Positions 15,286 through 23,100 of a stretch of DNA of 24,032 nucleotides are shown here, one piece after another. The position numbers were made by a program, and so were the translations under genes. This stretch comes from Calditrichota bacterium (GTDB taxonomy: Bacteria; Calditrichota; Calditrichia; RBG-13-44-9; J075): the NCBI GenBank assembly GCA_024275555.1, contig JAJRYW010000457.1:1-24032 (forward strand). The letters run 5' to 3'. The notes under the pieces were generated by a model, which made no database searches, was not told the origin of the DNA, and saw only the letters and a program-made list of their open reading frames with translations. Numbering within the stretch: position 1 is the stretch's first letter; the number at the start of each line of letters is the position of its first letter.

Positions 15286-16080
15286 AGTACCTCCTTATCC
15301 TTTGGGGATTGTGGAATTGAGTCCGGTTAATTTAACAGAAATTCTTCTACTCCGAAGAAAAAAAACAAATTTTCTGCAATCACTGTCGACGAAAGATTTC
15401 CGGCAGGGATTTAAAATTAAGTGGTCTCCCCCGTAGGTGTTGCTATGCCTGTTCCGGTTCTTCATCGTGATTTTAGCTGCAAAACCGCAAAACTCGCCCA
15501 GGTTCTTTATTGCTGTCAGACTTTACCCTATCATAGCCAATACTACTTTCAGACCATTTTCTCTTTGCTACAGCCGGAAATGCGCGGCTTAAATAGCTTC
15601 TTTATTTCTTTGCGGCATCTGCGGCTGTGCGGCAACATTTAACAAGGGAACTACCCGAAATTGGTGTACCTTGAATGCTTATTCTCCCTTGTATCTTCAA
15701 TATTTTCAAACGAATAACACCGAAGGAAGCCTGTTTTTTGTTTATTTAGTGTATTTTGTAAGCCAAATAATTACATTTATTTTTACATTTAACCGGAATA
15801 TATTGTAAATTATGATATTAACGATTGCCGGAAAAGCTCTATGGGGTTTCCATTATAGCCTGTATAATTCATCATCCAAAGACTCAAAGAACGCAAAGTA
15901 TTGATAAAAATAAACTTATTAATTGTTGATCAAAAATTGATTTAAAACTAAGTTTTTTAGAGCAATTTCATAAGTAATTAATTCTTTGCGACTTAACCCC
16001 GGCCAGCTGGGGTGAAATATTTACGAATAATGCAGAATAGTTCAGTATAAAACAATCTGGAAAAAACAGAGGGGTAAGAA
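15286..16080. other. Long AT-rich intergenic region upstream of dapB
   Basis: 795 bp between the divergent oxidoreductase and dapB genes. A 73-codon frame at 15421-15642 starts with GTG without a ribosome site and resembles nothing I know. The stretch 15700-15990 is very AT-rich, with ttacattta twice (about 15770-15790) and an aaaact/agtttt inverted repeat at 15944-15956. A GC-rich hairpin lies at 15996-16013. A TATAAA near 16046 may be a -10 element for dapB, but no -35 is convincing. Confidence 0.45.
15996..16013 (+). promoter_or_regulatory. GC-rich hairpin in dapB upstream region
   Basis: accccgg pairs with gctggggt-type sequence (five perfect pairs, one G-U, one G-C) around a four-base loop, in otherwise AT-rich DNA 68 bp before dapB. 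No T-run follows, so it is not a classical terminator. It could be a leader-RNA hairpin, a protein site or a dispersed repeat. Confidence 0.4.
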
Positions 16081-16845
16081 ATGATCCGGGTGGTAATAAA
16101 TGGAATTTTAGGACGAATGGGACGGGAAATATCCAATGCAATTCTCAAAGATGATGATCTTATTTTAGTCGGCGGAATCGATAATCTGGAAACCTTTTAC
16201 TCCGACGAAATTGTGGTAACCACCAATCCGCAGGAAGTGTTGACCGACTCCAATATCGTGGTAGACTTTTCTTCCGGAGAAGGGACGGTTAGTATCGCCA
16301 AGGCCTGCCGGGAGAAAAAAGTGTCTTTAATAACCGGCACAACCGGTTTGAGCGAAGAGCAACAAAAAGTATTGTTAGAGACCTCTAAAGTTGTTCCGGT
16401 CATCCAATCTTTCAATTTTTCAATCGGAATAAATTTATTGGTGAATATTCTACAAAAAACCGCGGCAATCCTGGAAGGCGAGTTTGACACCGAAATCGTC
16501 GATGTGCACCACCGGAAGAAGAAAGACGCCCCCAGCGGTACTGCGCTCTTGTTAGCGGAAACCGTGGCAAACTCCCTGGGGATTGATCCGGAAAAGGCCA
16601 TCCAAAAGGGACGACACGGCAGCGACCTCACCCGCGGCGAGGAGATCACCATCCACTCCCTGCGGGGCGGCTCGGTAATCGGAGAACATCAGGTGCACCT
16701 TTACTGCCAGCATGAGGTGATTAAAATTTTTCACCAGGCCTGTTCCCGGCAGGCTTTTGTAAACGGGCTGCTCCGGGCCATTTTCTGGATTCCCGATCAA
16801 AAGCCCGGGTTTTACACCATGCAGGATGTTCTGGATTTGAAATAG
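16081..16845 (+). CDS. dapB: 4-hydroxy-tetrahydrodipicolinate reductase
   Basis: Reduces 4-hydroxy-tetrahydrodipicolinate with NAD(P)H to tetrahydrodipicolinate in the diaminopimelate/lysine pathway, in the cytoplasm. The 254-residue length is normal. Visible motifs: nucleotide-binding INGILGRMG (G8, G11, G14), VDFSS, TGTTGLS, NFSIGINLL, and the substrate motif VHHRKKKDAPSGTA (H143, K147 by alignment to the E. coli enzyme's catalytic His and Lys). KGRHG and GGSVIGEH complete the pattern. The ATG at 16081 follows GAGGGG. dapD follows after 14 bp, so the two form an operon for steps that share one intermediate, tetrahydrodipicolinate. Confidence 0.97.
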   Translation: MIRVVINGILGRMGREISNAILKDDDLILVGGIDNLETFYSDEIVVTTNPQEVLTDSNIVVDFSSGEGTVSIAKACREKKVSLITGTTGLSEEQQKVLLETSKVVPVIQSFNFSIGINLLVNILQKTAAILEGEFDTEIVDVHHRKKKDAPSGTALLLAETVANSLGIDPEKAIQKGRHGSDLTRGEEITIHSLRGGSVIGEHQVHLYCQHEVIKIFHQACSRQAFVNGLLRAIFWIPDQKPGFYTMQDVLDLK

Positions 16846-16859
16846 CAACAAGGGAGATT

Positions 16860-17681
16860 ATGGATATAAAATATTTAGAAAAACAAGTTTCCGATGCTTA
16901 TGATCATACCAAACTCTTGGAAAAACCATCATATCTGCAAGCTGTACGGGAAACGATTGATCTATTAGATAAAGGAAAAATTAGAGTTGCGGAAAAATAT
17001 CGCAACGAATGGCGGGTAAACGAATGGACAAAAAAAGCAATATTGCTCTATTTTAAAACCCAGCAAATGCAGAAAATTGAATTAGGGCCCTTCGAATTTT
17101 ACGATAAAATTCCCCTTAAAAAAAATTTTGATCGGTTAAACGTGCGGGTAGTTCCCCCGGGGATCGCCCGTTACGGCGCCTACCTGGCCCCCGGCGTAGT
17201 CATGATGCCCGGGTATGTCAACATCGGCGCCTATGTGGATAGCGGCGCCATGGTGGATACGCACGCCACGGTAGGTTCGTGCGGGCAGGTTGGCAAAGCT
17301 GTGCATATTGCCGGCGCAGCCCGGGTAGGCGGTGTTTTGGAGCCGCCGCAAGGCCGGCCGGTTATTATCGAGGATAACGCCTTTCTGGGGTCGGCGGTTT
17401 CGGTAACCGAAGGCGTGCTGGTGCGGGAAGAAGCGGTGCTGGGCGCCGGGGTGATTATCACTTCATCAACCAGGATTCTCGATGTGTCCGGAAGCCGCAC
17501 CGTGGAATACCAGGGTGAAGTTCCGGCCCGCTCGGTGGTCATTCCCGGCTCTTATCAAAAAGAGTTTCCGGCCGGAACCTTTTCCGTTAACTGCGCCCTC
17601 ATCATCGGAAAACGCAAAGAAAGCACCGATAAAAAGGTCTCCCTGAACCAGGTGTTGAGAGAATTCCACATTCCTGTTTAA
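16860..17681 (+). CDS. dapD: 2,3,4,5-tetrahydropyridine-2,6-dicarboxylate N-succinyltransferase
   Basis: Succinylates tetrahydrodipicolinate using succinyl-CoA, committing the cell to the succinylase branch of diaminopimelate synthesis. At 273 residues it is almost the same length as E. coli DapD (274). It has the expected order: an alpha-helical N-terminal third, a left-handed beta-helix of hexapeptide repeats (GAYVDSGAMVDTHATVGSC, VHIAGAARVGGVLEP, IIEDNAFLGSAVSVTEGV), and a C-terminal strand region. The ATG at 16860 follows AAGGGAG. The gene ends at 17681, directly at the edge of the candidate origin region; an attccaca just before its stop adds a weak extra DnaA-box-like match. Confidence 0.97.
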   Translation: MDIKYLEKQVSDAYDHTKLLEKPSYLQAVRETIDLLDKGKIRVAEKYRNEWRVNEWTKKAILLYFKTQQMQKIELGPFEFYDKIPLKKNFDRLNVRVVPPGIARYGAYLAPGVVMMPGYVNIGAYVDSGAMVDTHATVGSCGQVGKAVHIAGAARVGGVLEPPQGRPVIIEDNAFLGSAVSVTEGVLVREEAVLGAGVIITSSTRILDVSGSRTVEYQGEVPARSVVIPGSYQKEFPAGTFSVNCALIIGKRKESTDKKVSLNQVLREFHIPV

Positions 17682-17686
17682 AACCC

Positions 17687-17737
17687 TGTGGAAAATGTGT
17701 GGGAAAAATGTTTGTTTGGTGGAAAACTTGTGGAAAA
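17687..17737 (+). repeat. Cluster of four DnaA-box-like 9-mers
   Basis: TGTGGAAAA at 17687-17695 (exact), TGTGGGAAA at 17698-17706 (one mismatch), GGTGGAAAA at 17718-17726 (one mismatch) and TGTGGAAAA at 17729-17737 (exact). All have the same orientation, and neighbouring boxes start 11, 20 and 11 bp apart, roughly in helical phase. The reverse complement TTTTCCACA is one base from the E. coli box TTATCCACA. Confidence 0.65.
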
Positions 17738-17767
17738 CCGCCCGAAGAACTCTCTTTCACTAAATTA

Positions 17768-17817
17768 TTAACAGCTTTTTAACAATTCGGCAACACTCTC
17801 TTAACATTTTGCTAACT
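17768..17817 (+). repeat. Five TTAACA-like motifs at exact 11-bp period
   Basis: TTAACA starts at 17768 and 17779, GCAACA at 17790, TTAACA at 17801 and CTAACT at 17812. Each copy begins exactly 11 bp after the previous one, and the five bases between copies vary. Such helically phased arrays suggest cooperative protein binding on one face of the DNA. Confidence 0.65.
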
Positions 17818-17847
17818 ACACCTTTGGAGCTATATCTATAGCAGGCG

Positions 17848-17870
17848 GCTTTTCCACACTGTGGAAAAGC
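17848..17870. repeat. Perfect 11-bp palindrome of two opposed DnaA-like boxes
   Basis: gcttttccaca (17848-17858), one base, then tgtggaaaagc (17860-17870). The arms contain TTTTCCACA and TGTGGAAAA back to back. The single-base centre and the absence of a following T-run argue against a transcription terminator. Confidence 0.8.
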
Positions 17871-17900
17871 TAATAATAATGATAATAATCTTTTTATTTA
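17871..17900 (+). other. TAA-rich triplet run and AT-rich tract, possible unwinding element
   Basis: Immediately after the palindrome come six triplets, TAA TAA TAA TGA TAA TAA (17871-17888), then tctttttattta. This resembles DnaA-trio repeats (TAA/TAG triplets next to a DnaA box) described in bacterial origins and would be the easiest DNA here to melt. The strand polarity needed for true DnaA-trios was not confirmed. Confidence 0.45.
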
Positions 17901-17961
17901 CAGAAGTACTATTTAAGTAATAAGATATAGTTACCTCACCATTGCGTTGCAGGATAGCGGT

Positions 17962-18738
17962 TTGGCTATACATCACACCATTATACTTGGCATTCTATTA
18001 CACATCTTTGGTTTTGCTTACGCACAAATTAATACCGAGGCGTTGAGAAAACTGGAACTGAAGGAGGGCCTTTATTCGGGCGCCCAGGTGGATTTCGGAT
18101 ACCAATCCGGCAACTCGGAATATCTCACCTTAAAAACCATGCTGCGTATTGACTACTTAAGACGCCACAACAACTTTTTTCTGATTGTGAAATACCAGCG
18201 AGGCGCCCAGGCCAAGCAGCTTTTTTTGAATAAGGGATTTATTCACCTGCGCGGAATGCATTCCTGGAATAAGACAATTACACAGGAGATTTTTCTGCAA
18301 AAGGAGTTTGATGACTTTACCAGCCTGAGTGAGCGAAACCTGATCGGCGGCGGTTTGCGGCTGCAGCTTTTGGCCCGGACCGGCAAAGCGGATTCTTTAA
18401 GAAAAATACTCCTGTTTGCCGGCGTCGGCGGAATGTATGAGCGGGAAGAAGTAAGCGGAAGGATTGCCGAGGATCAGCGTCTTTTTCGCTCGACCAATTA
18501 TCTTTCCCTTTTTACCCGGATTGATGAGCGGGTGCGGATGCAACTGATTAGCTATTTTCAATTTGCCGCGGCAAAACGGGAAGATTACCGCATCCTCGTA
18601 GATGGTTCCCTGGAATTCAAACTTACCCGGCAGTTGTTTTTTCAAGCTTCTTTAAATTTTCGCTATGATAGCCAGCCGCCCGTGGAGATAAAAAAGTATG
18701 ATCTGGAAATCAGCAACGGGATAAAAGTCTGGTTTTAA
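17962..18738 (+). CDS. DUF481-like outer-membrane beta-barrel protein
   Basis: A secreted protein of about 258 residues. A signal peptide ends near FGFAYAQ, where cleavage after AYA is plausible. The rest alternates polar and hydrophobic residues in many short strands (for example SGAQVDFGYQSGNSEYLTLKTMLRIDYL and LFFQASLNFRYDS) and ends in a terminal Phe (IKVWF), the classic signature of outer-membrane beta-barrels recognised by the BAM machinery. The pattern resembles DUF481 proteins, but I cannot confirm the family. I chose the TTG at 17962 because AGGA lies seven bases before it; an in-frame TTG at 17947 would add five residues without such a site. Function unknown. Its promoter would lie within or beside the candidate origin. 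Confidence 0.65.
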   Translation: MAIHHTIILGILLHIFGFAYAQINTEALRKLELKEGLYSGAQVDFGYQSGNSEYLTLKTMLRIDYLRRHNNFFLIVKYQRGAQAKQLFLNKGFIHLRGMHSWNKTITQEIFLQKEFDDFTSLSERNLIGGGLRLQLLARTGKADSLRKILLFAGVGGMYEREEVSGRIAEDQRLFRSTNYLSLFTRIDERVRMQLISYFQFAAAKREDYRILVDGSLEFKLTRQLFFQASLNFRYDSQPPVEIKKYDLEISNGIKVWF

Positions 18739-18763
18739 AATCAATTTTAGTGAGGATATTTTA

Positions 18764-18806
18764 TGCAGGACCTAGCGACGAGCTAAATATATCGCGAGGT
18801 TCTGCA
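18764..18806. repeat. Long imperfect hairpin, REP-like candidate
   Basis: tgcaggacct (18764-18773) pairs with aggttctgca (18797-18806) with one G-U; after one mismatch, gcga pairs with tcgc further in, giving about 15 pairs around a 13-base loop. It lies between two convergent genes, where palindromic dispersed repeats often sit. No T-run follows directly. Confidence 0.55.
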
Positions 18807-18810
18807 CGAG

Positions 18811-18831
18811 GTCCGGGCTACCCGGTCTTTT
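18811..18831 (+). terminator. Candidate Rho-independent terminator
   Basis: ccggg (18813-18817), cta loop, cccgg (18821-18825), followed by tctttt. It would end transcription of the beta-barrel gene 75 bp after its stop codon. The stem is only five pairs and the T-run is short, so strength is uncertain. Confidence 0.5.
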
Positions 18832-18856
18832 AATTTGCCGGGGATAATCGTTGTTA

Positions 18857-19846
18857 TTAAAGTTCTTTGATGCGAACTGCGCCGGCTGAAGAACGGAGGA
18901 ACAGCTTTGGCCCGCCTCCATTGATTTTACCGCGCAACACCGATTTGCGTTGGGAATTGCTGCTTGCCTCGATATCAAAATCACAGTGAACTTTTCCCCA
19001 ATTGGAGCGGGCGTCCAGGTCCACTGCAATATCGCGGGCCAGATAAACGGTAACGCCGCCGCCGGAAGTTTTCAAACTGCAATCTCCCCGGGGCTGCCGG
19101 GTAATCCGCGCTTCCACGGAACCGCCGGATGTTGACGCCTCAATAGTTCCCATAACTTCTTCGACGTCAATACTGCCTCCGGCGGTCGCGGCAATTACAT
19201 TTCCTTTGGCTTGTTTAATCGAGATTGATCCGCCGGCGGTTTTGGCAAGTACATTGCCCTCAACTTCTCCGATGTCGATGCTCCCGCCAGCCGTTTTAAC
19301 TTCCACCGAGCCGCTGCTTCCTTTTAAGCGAATGCTGCCCCCGGCGGTTTTTCCCCACACCGGGCCGTTAATGCTGCCAAAATTCAGGCTGCCGCCCGAG
19401 GTTTTGGCGCGAACTTCACCATTCAGATCATCCACCGATATACTTCCCCCGGCTGTTTGCAGATCAACGTTAAAGGTTTCCGGGACGGAAATGAGAAAGC
19501 GTATTTTCAGTTTGCCGGAATAGCGTTTGAACCAACTGTCTTTAAAACGGCCTTCAACCACAACTTCGTCCCCATGCTGAGAAAAATCGACCTGGAATTT
19601 TTGCAGCGCCTCCTCGGCCTGGTCGCTGTCCCAACCGCCGGCGCGTTTTATAACCCGCACTTCAACCTGGTTGCTGTTGCCGCCCCGCACTTCAATAGAA
19701 CCCATGTCGCTATCCACAACCAGGCGGCCGCCGGGCTTGACCCGGAATGTCTTTTCAATGGCTTTGGCTTGCCCTGCTTGACTCAGAAATCCCATTGCGG
19801 CAATCAAACAGGCCAGGAAAAAGGCCATTTTGGTCTGTTTTTTCAT
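18857..19846 (-). CDS. Secreted DUF4097-like beta-repeat protein
   Basis: About 329 residues. A signal peptide (KKQTKMAFFLACLIAAMGF, cleavage near GQAKA) is followed by a short N-terminal beta region and then about eight repeats of ~18 residues with core K-T-A/S-G-G-S-I/L/V (residues ~130-266), expected to stack as a beta-helix or beta-solenoid as in DUF4097 proteins. The role is unknown; relatives are envelope or surface proteins. Cys appears only twice in the mature part. I chose the ATG at 19846 because GGAGG lies five bases before it; the upstream in-frame TTG at 19858 lies within that ribosome site. It is convergent with the beta-barrel gene and divergent from the helicase. Confidence 0.75.
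   Translation of the reverse strand: MKKQTKMAFFLACLIAAMGFLSQAGQAKAIEKTFRVKPGGRLVVDSDMGSIEVRGGNSNQVEVRVIKRAGGWDSDQAEEALQKFQVDFSQHGDEVVVEGRFKDSWFKRYSGKLKIRFLISVPETFNVDLQTAGGSISVDDLNGEVRAKTSGGSLNFGSINGPVWGKTAGGSIRLKGSSGSVEVKTAGGSIDIGEVEGNVLAKTAGGSISIKQAKGNVIAATAGGSIDVEEVMGTIEASTSGGSVEARITRQPRGDCSLKTSGGGVTVYLARDIAVDLDARSNWGKVHCDFDIEASSNSQRKSVLRGKINGGGPKLFLRSSAGAVRIKEL
19049..19459 (-). repeat. Internal coding repeats, ~54 bp each
   Basis: Roughly eight 18-residue units with near-identical KTAGGSI cores inside the DUF4097-like gene. Four central units are exactly 18 residues apart. The DNA copies are similar but not identical, which suggests older duplication and selection on the fold. Confidence 0.75.
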
Positions 19847-20146
19847 CTGTTCCTCCAAAAGTTTATGATTGGTGTCCTATCGAATTGCTTTTAGTTGCCG
19901 TCTCTTACGGTTCTTTTGCTCCCGGCCTTTATGGGTGCTGGCGGTCGACCGGGGTAAATCCCGGACTTCGAAAATAACAGCCGGCAGGGAAGTCGTCTGA
20001 TAATGATCCTGCAAAGCCGGGTTGGTTTATAAGCGCCTATTGAAATAAATAAAACCAAATCCATAGTTGTGATCTATTTAATGCATTAAGGGCCGATAAA
20101 ACGATATTTTGAGCAACTTGCTATTGGGTCCAAAGGGGAGTTGGGA
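19847..20146. promoter_or_regulatory. Divergent intergenic region before the helicase gene
   Basis: 300 bp between divergent genes. It contains inverted repeats ccggg/cccgg (19949-19953, 19960-19964) and ttggttt/aaaccaa (20022-20028, 20052-20058). A TTGAAA at 20040-20045 may be a -35 element for the helicase gene, with no good -10 at the right distance. No coding frame is convincing. Confidence 0.35.
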
Positions 20147-23100
20147 GTGTTGGGAGCTACACACACAACCTTTAGGATGAGGGCCAGAGCCGTGTTGGAA
20201 AGGGATCAGACCACGCAAAATATTGATGAAGACCATCAGCGTTCCATTCAATTATTTACTTTCTTAAAGCATTTTCTCAAGCTACGCAGCAAGGTTGTCA
20301 CAAGTTACGATCAGTATGAGAAAGTCTTGTGGCTGGAAGATTTGCTGCGATTAAAGCAAACTGCGCCTCTATTTCAATTGCAGAAAGATGAGGTTTCGCA
20401 GCGGATCTGGTTTAAAATAGATAAGCCGGCCTCTTCCTCTCCGCCGGCTGTTCCGCAACAGCTTTTTCCCTGGGTAGACCCCAATGAATTGTCCGACGCT
20501 TCGCTAAGCGCCCCCAATTTGCGGGAGCGGGTTCCGGCGCCGGGTCTTCGCCTTCATGGGGAATCCCTGGAAAAAGGCAGCTACCGGGTCTTGGAAGATG
20601 TCTGGGAAGAGATCGAACCGCTTTGGAACAGCTACCTGGAACAGCGCTGGAAGCCCTGGTCCGAACGGGAAAGGCAAAAATATCAGCAGTTAAAGGGCTA
20701 CTCGGATTTGTTCTCGCTCTACCTGCGCCAGCAGAAACTGGGGGAAGCCTATGAGGTTGTGTGCGCGTTAGGGCTGATGCAGTGGCAGAAGGAATCACAT
20801 ACCATCCGGCGCCACCTGATTACACTCCCGCTCTCGCTGTCTTTTGATCCGGGCACTTCACAAATCAGCGTGCGAATTATGGCTGATTCCCCGGGATTCC
20901 AGTTGGAGACGGAAATGCTGGAAAGTATCGACCTGCCGGAAGATGAAATTATCAATGAAACCCGCCAACAGCTACAGGCGCTGGAAGACCCCCTGGTGTG
21001 GGAGAACGAAATAAAAGCGATCCTGCGCGAGTGGAGCCGGGAAATGCCGCTGCGGGTGCGTTTCCGGGAAGAACTGCGGGCCCCGGGTTCTCCCGGCGAT
21101 CAGGCGGAAATCATTTTTGCCCCGGCCTTAATTCTTCGGAAACGACCCGATCAGCCGCTGCTGCAAATGACGGAGCAGGTTATCGAGCAGTTCCAAACCG
21201 GGCAATCTTCTCCCCCGCTGGTTCAATATTTTTCCGGAACGCGCGCTTCTGTTGATCAGTTTGAGGAGGCCCGTTCCGTCGACGCCCGGGAAGTTTTTTT
21301 CCCCCTTCCGTTCAACGAGGAACAACTGGCGGTATTGGAAAAATTCCGCACCAGCCCGGGGATGTTGGTAAAGGGTCCCCCGGGAACGGGTAAATCGCAT
21401 ACAATTGCTAATTTGATCTGCCATTTTTTAGCCGAAGGTCAGCGCGTATTGGTCACTTCTCAGACCGCCCGGGCCTTAAAAGTGCTGCGAAATATGATTC
21501 CCGAGCCCTTCCGGGCGTTGGCGGCGGTATTGCTGGGCTCGGATTACCAGGGCGAAAACGAAATTCAGCAGTCGGTAGAGGCGATCTATGACCGCTTTCA
21601 ACAATGGGATGTAGAACGAAGCGACCAGACTATCCAGCGTTTGCGTACTCAGTTGGAAGAAAGGCGCTATCAGGAAGGCCAGGTTTTTAAAAAACTGGTC
21701 GAACTGCGGGAGCAGGAAACCTATGAGCATTTGATGATCGCCGGGAGTTATTCCGGCACCCTCCAGAATATTGCCCGGGAACTGCATCAGCAGGAAACCA
21801 AATTTCGCTGGATGACCGACCGTCCGGATTACCAACAGGACTCGCCGCTTTCCGACGACGAAGCAACGGAACTGTTACATCTGCTGCGAAGCATTCCCGA
21901 GGCGGAAGCGGAACGATTCACTAAAATCCAGCTGGACGTCAGCCAACTTCCTGTCCCGGAAACCGTTCAACAGTATTTCGAGGCCGAATCCGAAGCGAAA
22001 AAGCAATTACGGCTGTCTTTGGAAGAGTTGCAGCAAATCGGACTTACCAGTTTACCGGAATTGCCGGCCGCATTAATTACCTTGCTTATGGGCCAGGTAA
22101 ACCTGGTGATCCAAAAATATGATTTACTGGACCAGAGTTCCTATCCCTGGCTACGCAAAGCCGCCTCGGATGTGCTGGGCGGGCGCATCAAAGTCTGGGA
22201 AGCCTTGCAGAGCGTTACCCGTAAAAATCTTACTTATCTGAAAGAGCATTTTCATAAAGTTGCCGACTGGCAGGTAACCGGCCTGAGAGGGCGCTACATT
22301 AAGACCGTTCAGGAACATGCCTTTCGATTACACAGCGTTTTCATTCAAAAAGGAAAACTGCCCCCGGCCCCCTTCCGCGGAAAACGATTACGCGAGACGC
22401 TTTATATTGTCCAATCTATTTCGGTAAACGGGGCTTTATGTGATTCGCCGGAGCGGATTCAGCAACTGCTGGATTACCTGGAGGTGGCGGATCGGCTGCA
22501 AAATTTAGCGTTGCACTGGTCGCATCACCTGGAGATTTCTTCCAAAACCCCCATGGCCATCCAGTTTGCCGAGTACGAAAGCCTGGAAGCGCCCTTAAGC
22601 CAGGTGCTGGAACTGCACCGGGAGTTTGAGCGCCTTATAAAAACATTAGAGCAACACCGGGATATTGAAATTGCCGGTTTGCAAAATATTTCTGCCTTGC
22701 GGAAACTGAGTAAAATTTTGTTCACCGGGCAACAGCGGCTGCAACTGCTGCAAGCAAGCGAGCCGATTGAAGCGTTGGGGCAACAAGTTCATCAATATCA
22801 GCAAGAGGACGCCTCGCTTCCGGAGTTAAACACAATTACCAATGCACTCAAGTATCGCGATTTGCCGGCCTACCAGGAAGCCTGGCAAACCCTCAACCGG
22901 CGCATGGATATTAAAACAACCTGCCAGCGCCGGCAGCAGTTGTGGGGAATGCTGCAAGAAGCGGCCCCGGAACTGGCCCGGGAATTGGAGGGGAGTTATG
23001 AGGACCCCGTCTGGGATAAACGGCTCGAACATTTTAACGCCGCCTGGGATTGGGCCCGGGCAGAAAGATGGCTACAGGATCATGCCGCGGCCGAAAAACG

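Larger units (their letters stand above)
17682..17946. other. oriC: Candidate replication origin (oriC-like) or DnaA-binding regulatory region
   Basis: 265 bp with origin-like architecture. In order: four DnaA-box-like 9-mers on the plus strand (17687, 17698, 17718, 17729), three of the gaps being 11, 20 and 11 bp; five TTAACA-like motifs at exact 11-bp steps (17768-17817); a 6-bp inverted repeat gctata/tatagc (17829-17842); a palindrome made of two head-to-head boxes (17848-17870); then TAA/TGA triplets and an AT-rich tract (17871-17940). TGTGGAAAA differs from the classical TGTGGATAA box by one base. dnaA itself is not in the window. dapB-dapD adjacency is compatible, since dapB neighbours parAB in many Bacteroidota. 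The alternative is a regulatory locus bound by DnaA. Confidence 0.6.

Noticed and set aside
15421..15642. 73-codon frame upstream of dapB
   Set aside because: GTG start without ribosome site and no recognisable domain.
15996..16080. Lysine riboswitch before dapB
   Set aside because: Only a single hairpin is visible; I could not find the multi-helix lysine aptamer, and dapB has its own ordinary ribosome site.
17848..17870. Palindrome as a Rho-independent terminator of dapD
   Set aside because: Only one base separates the arms, it is followed by TAA triplets rather than T residues, and it lies 167 bp past the stop codon.
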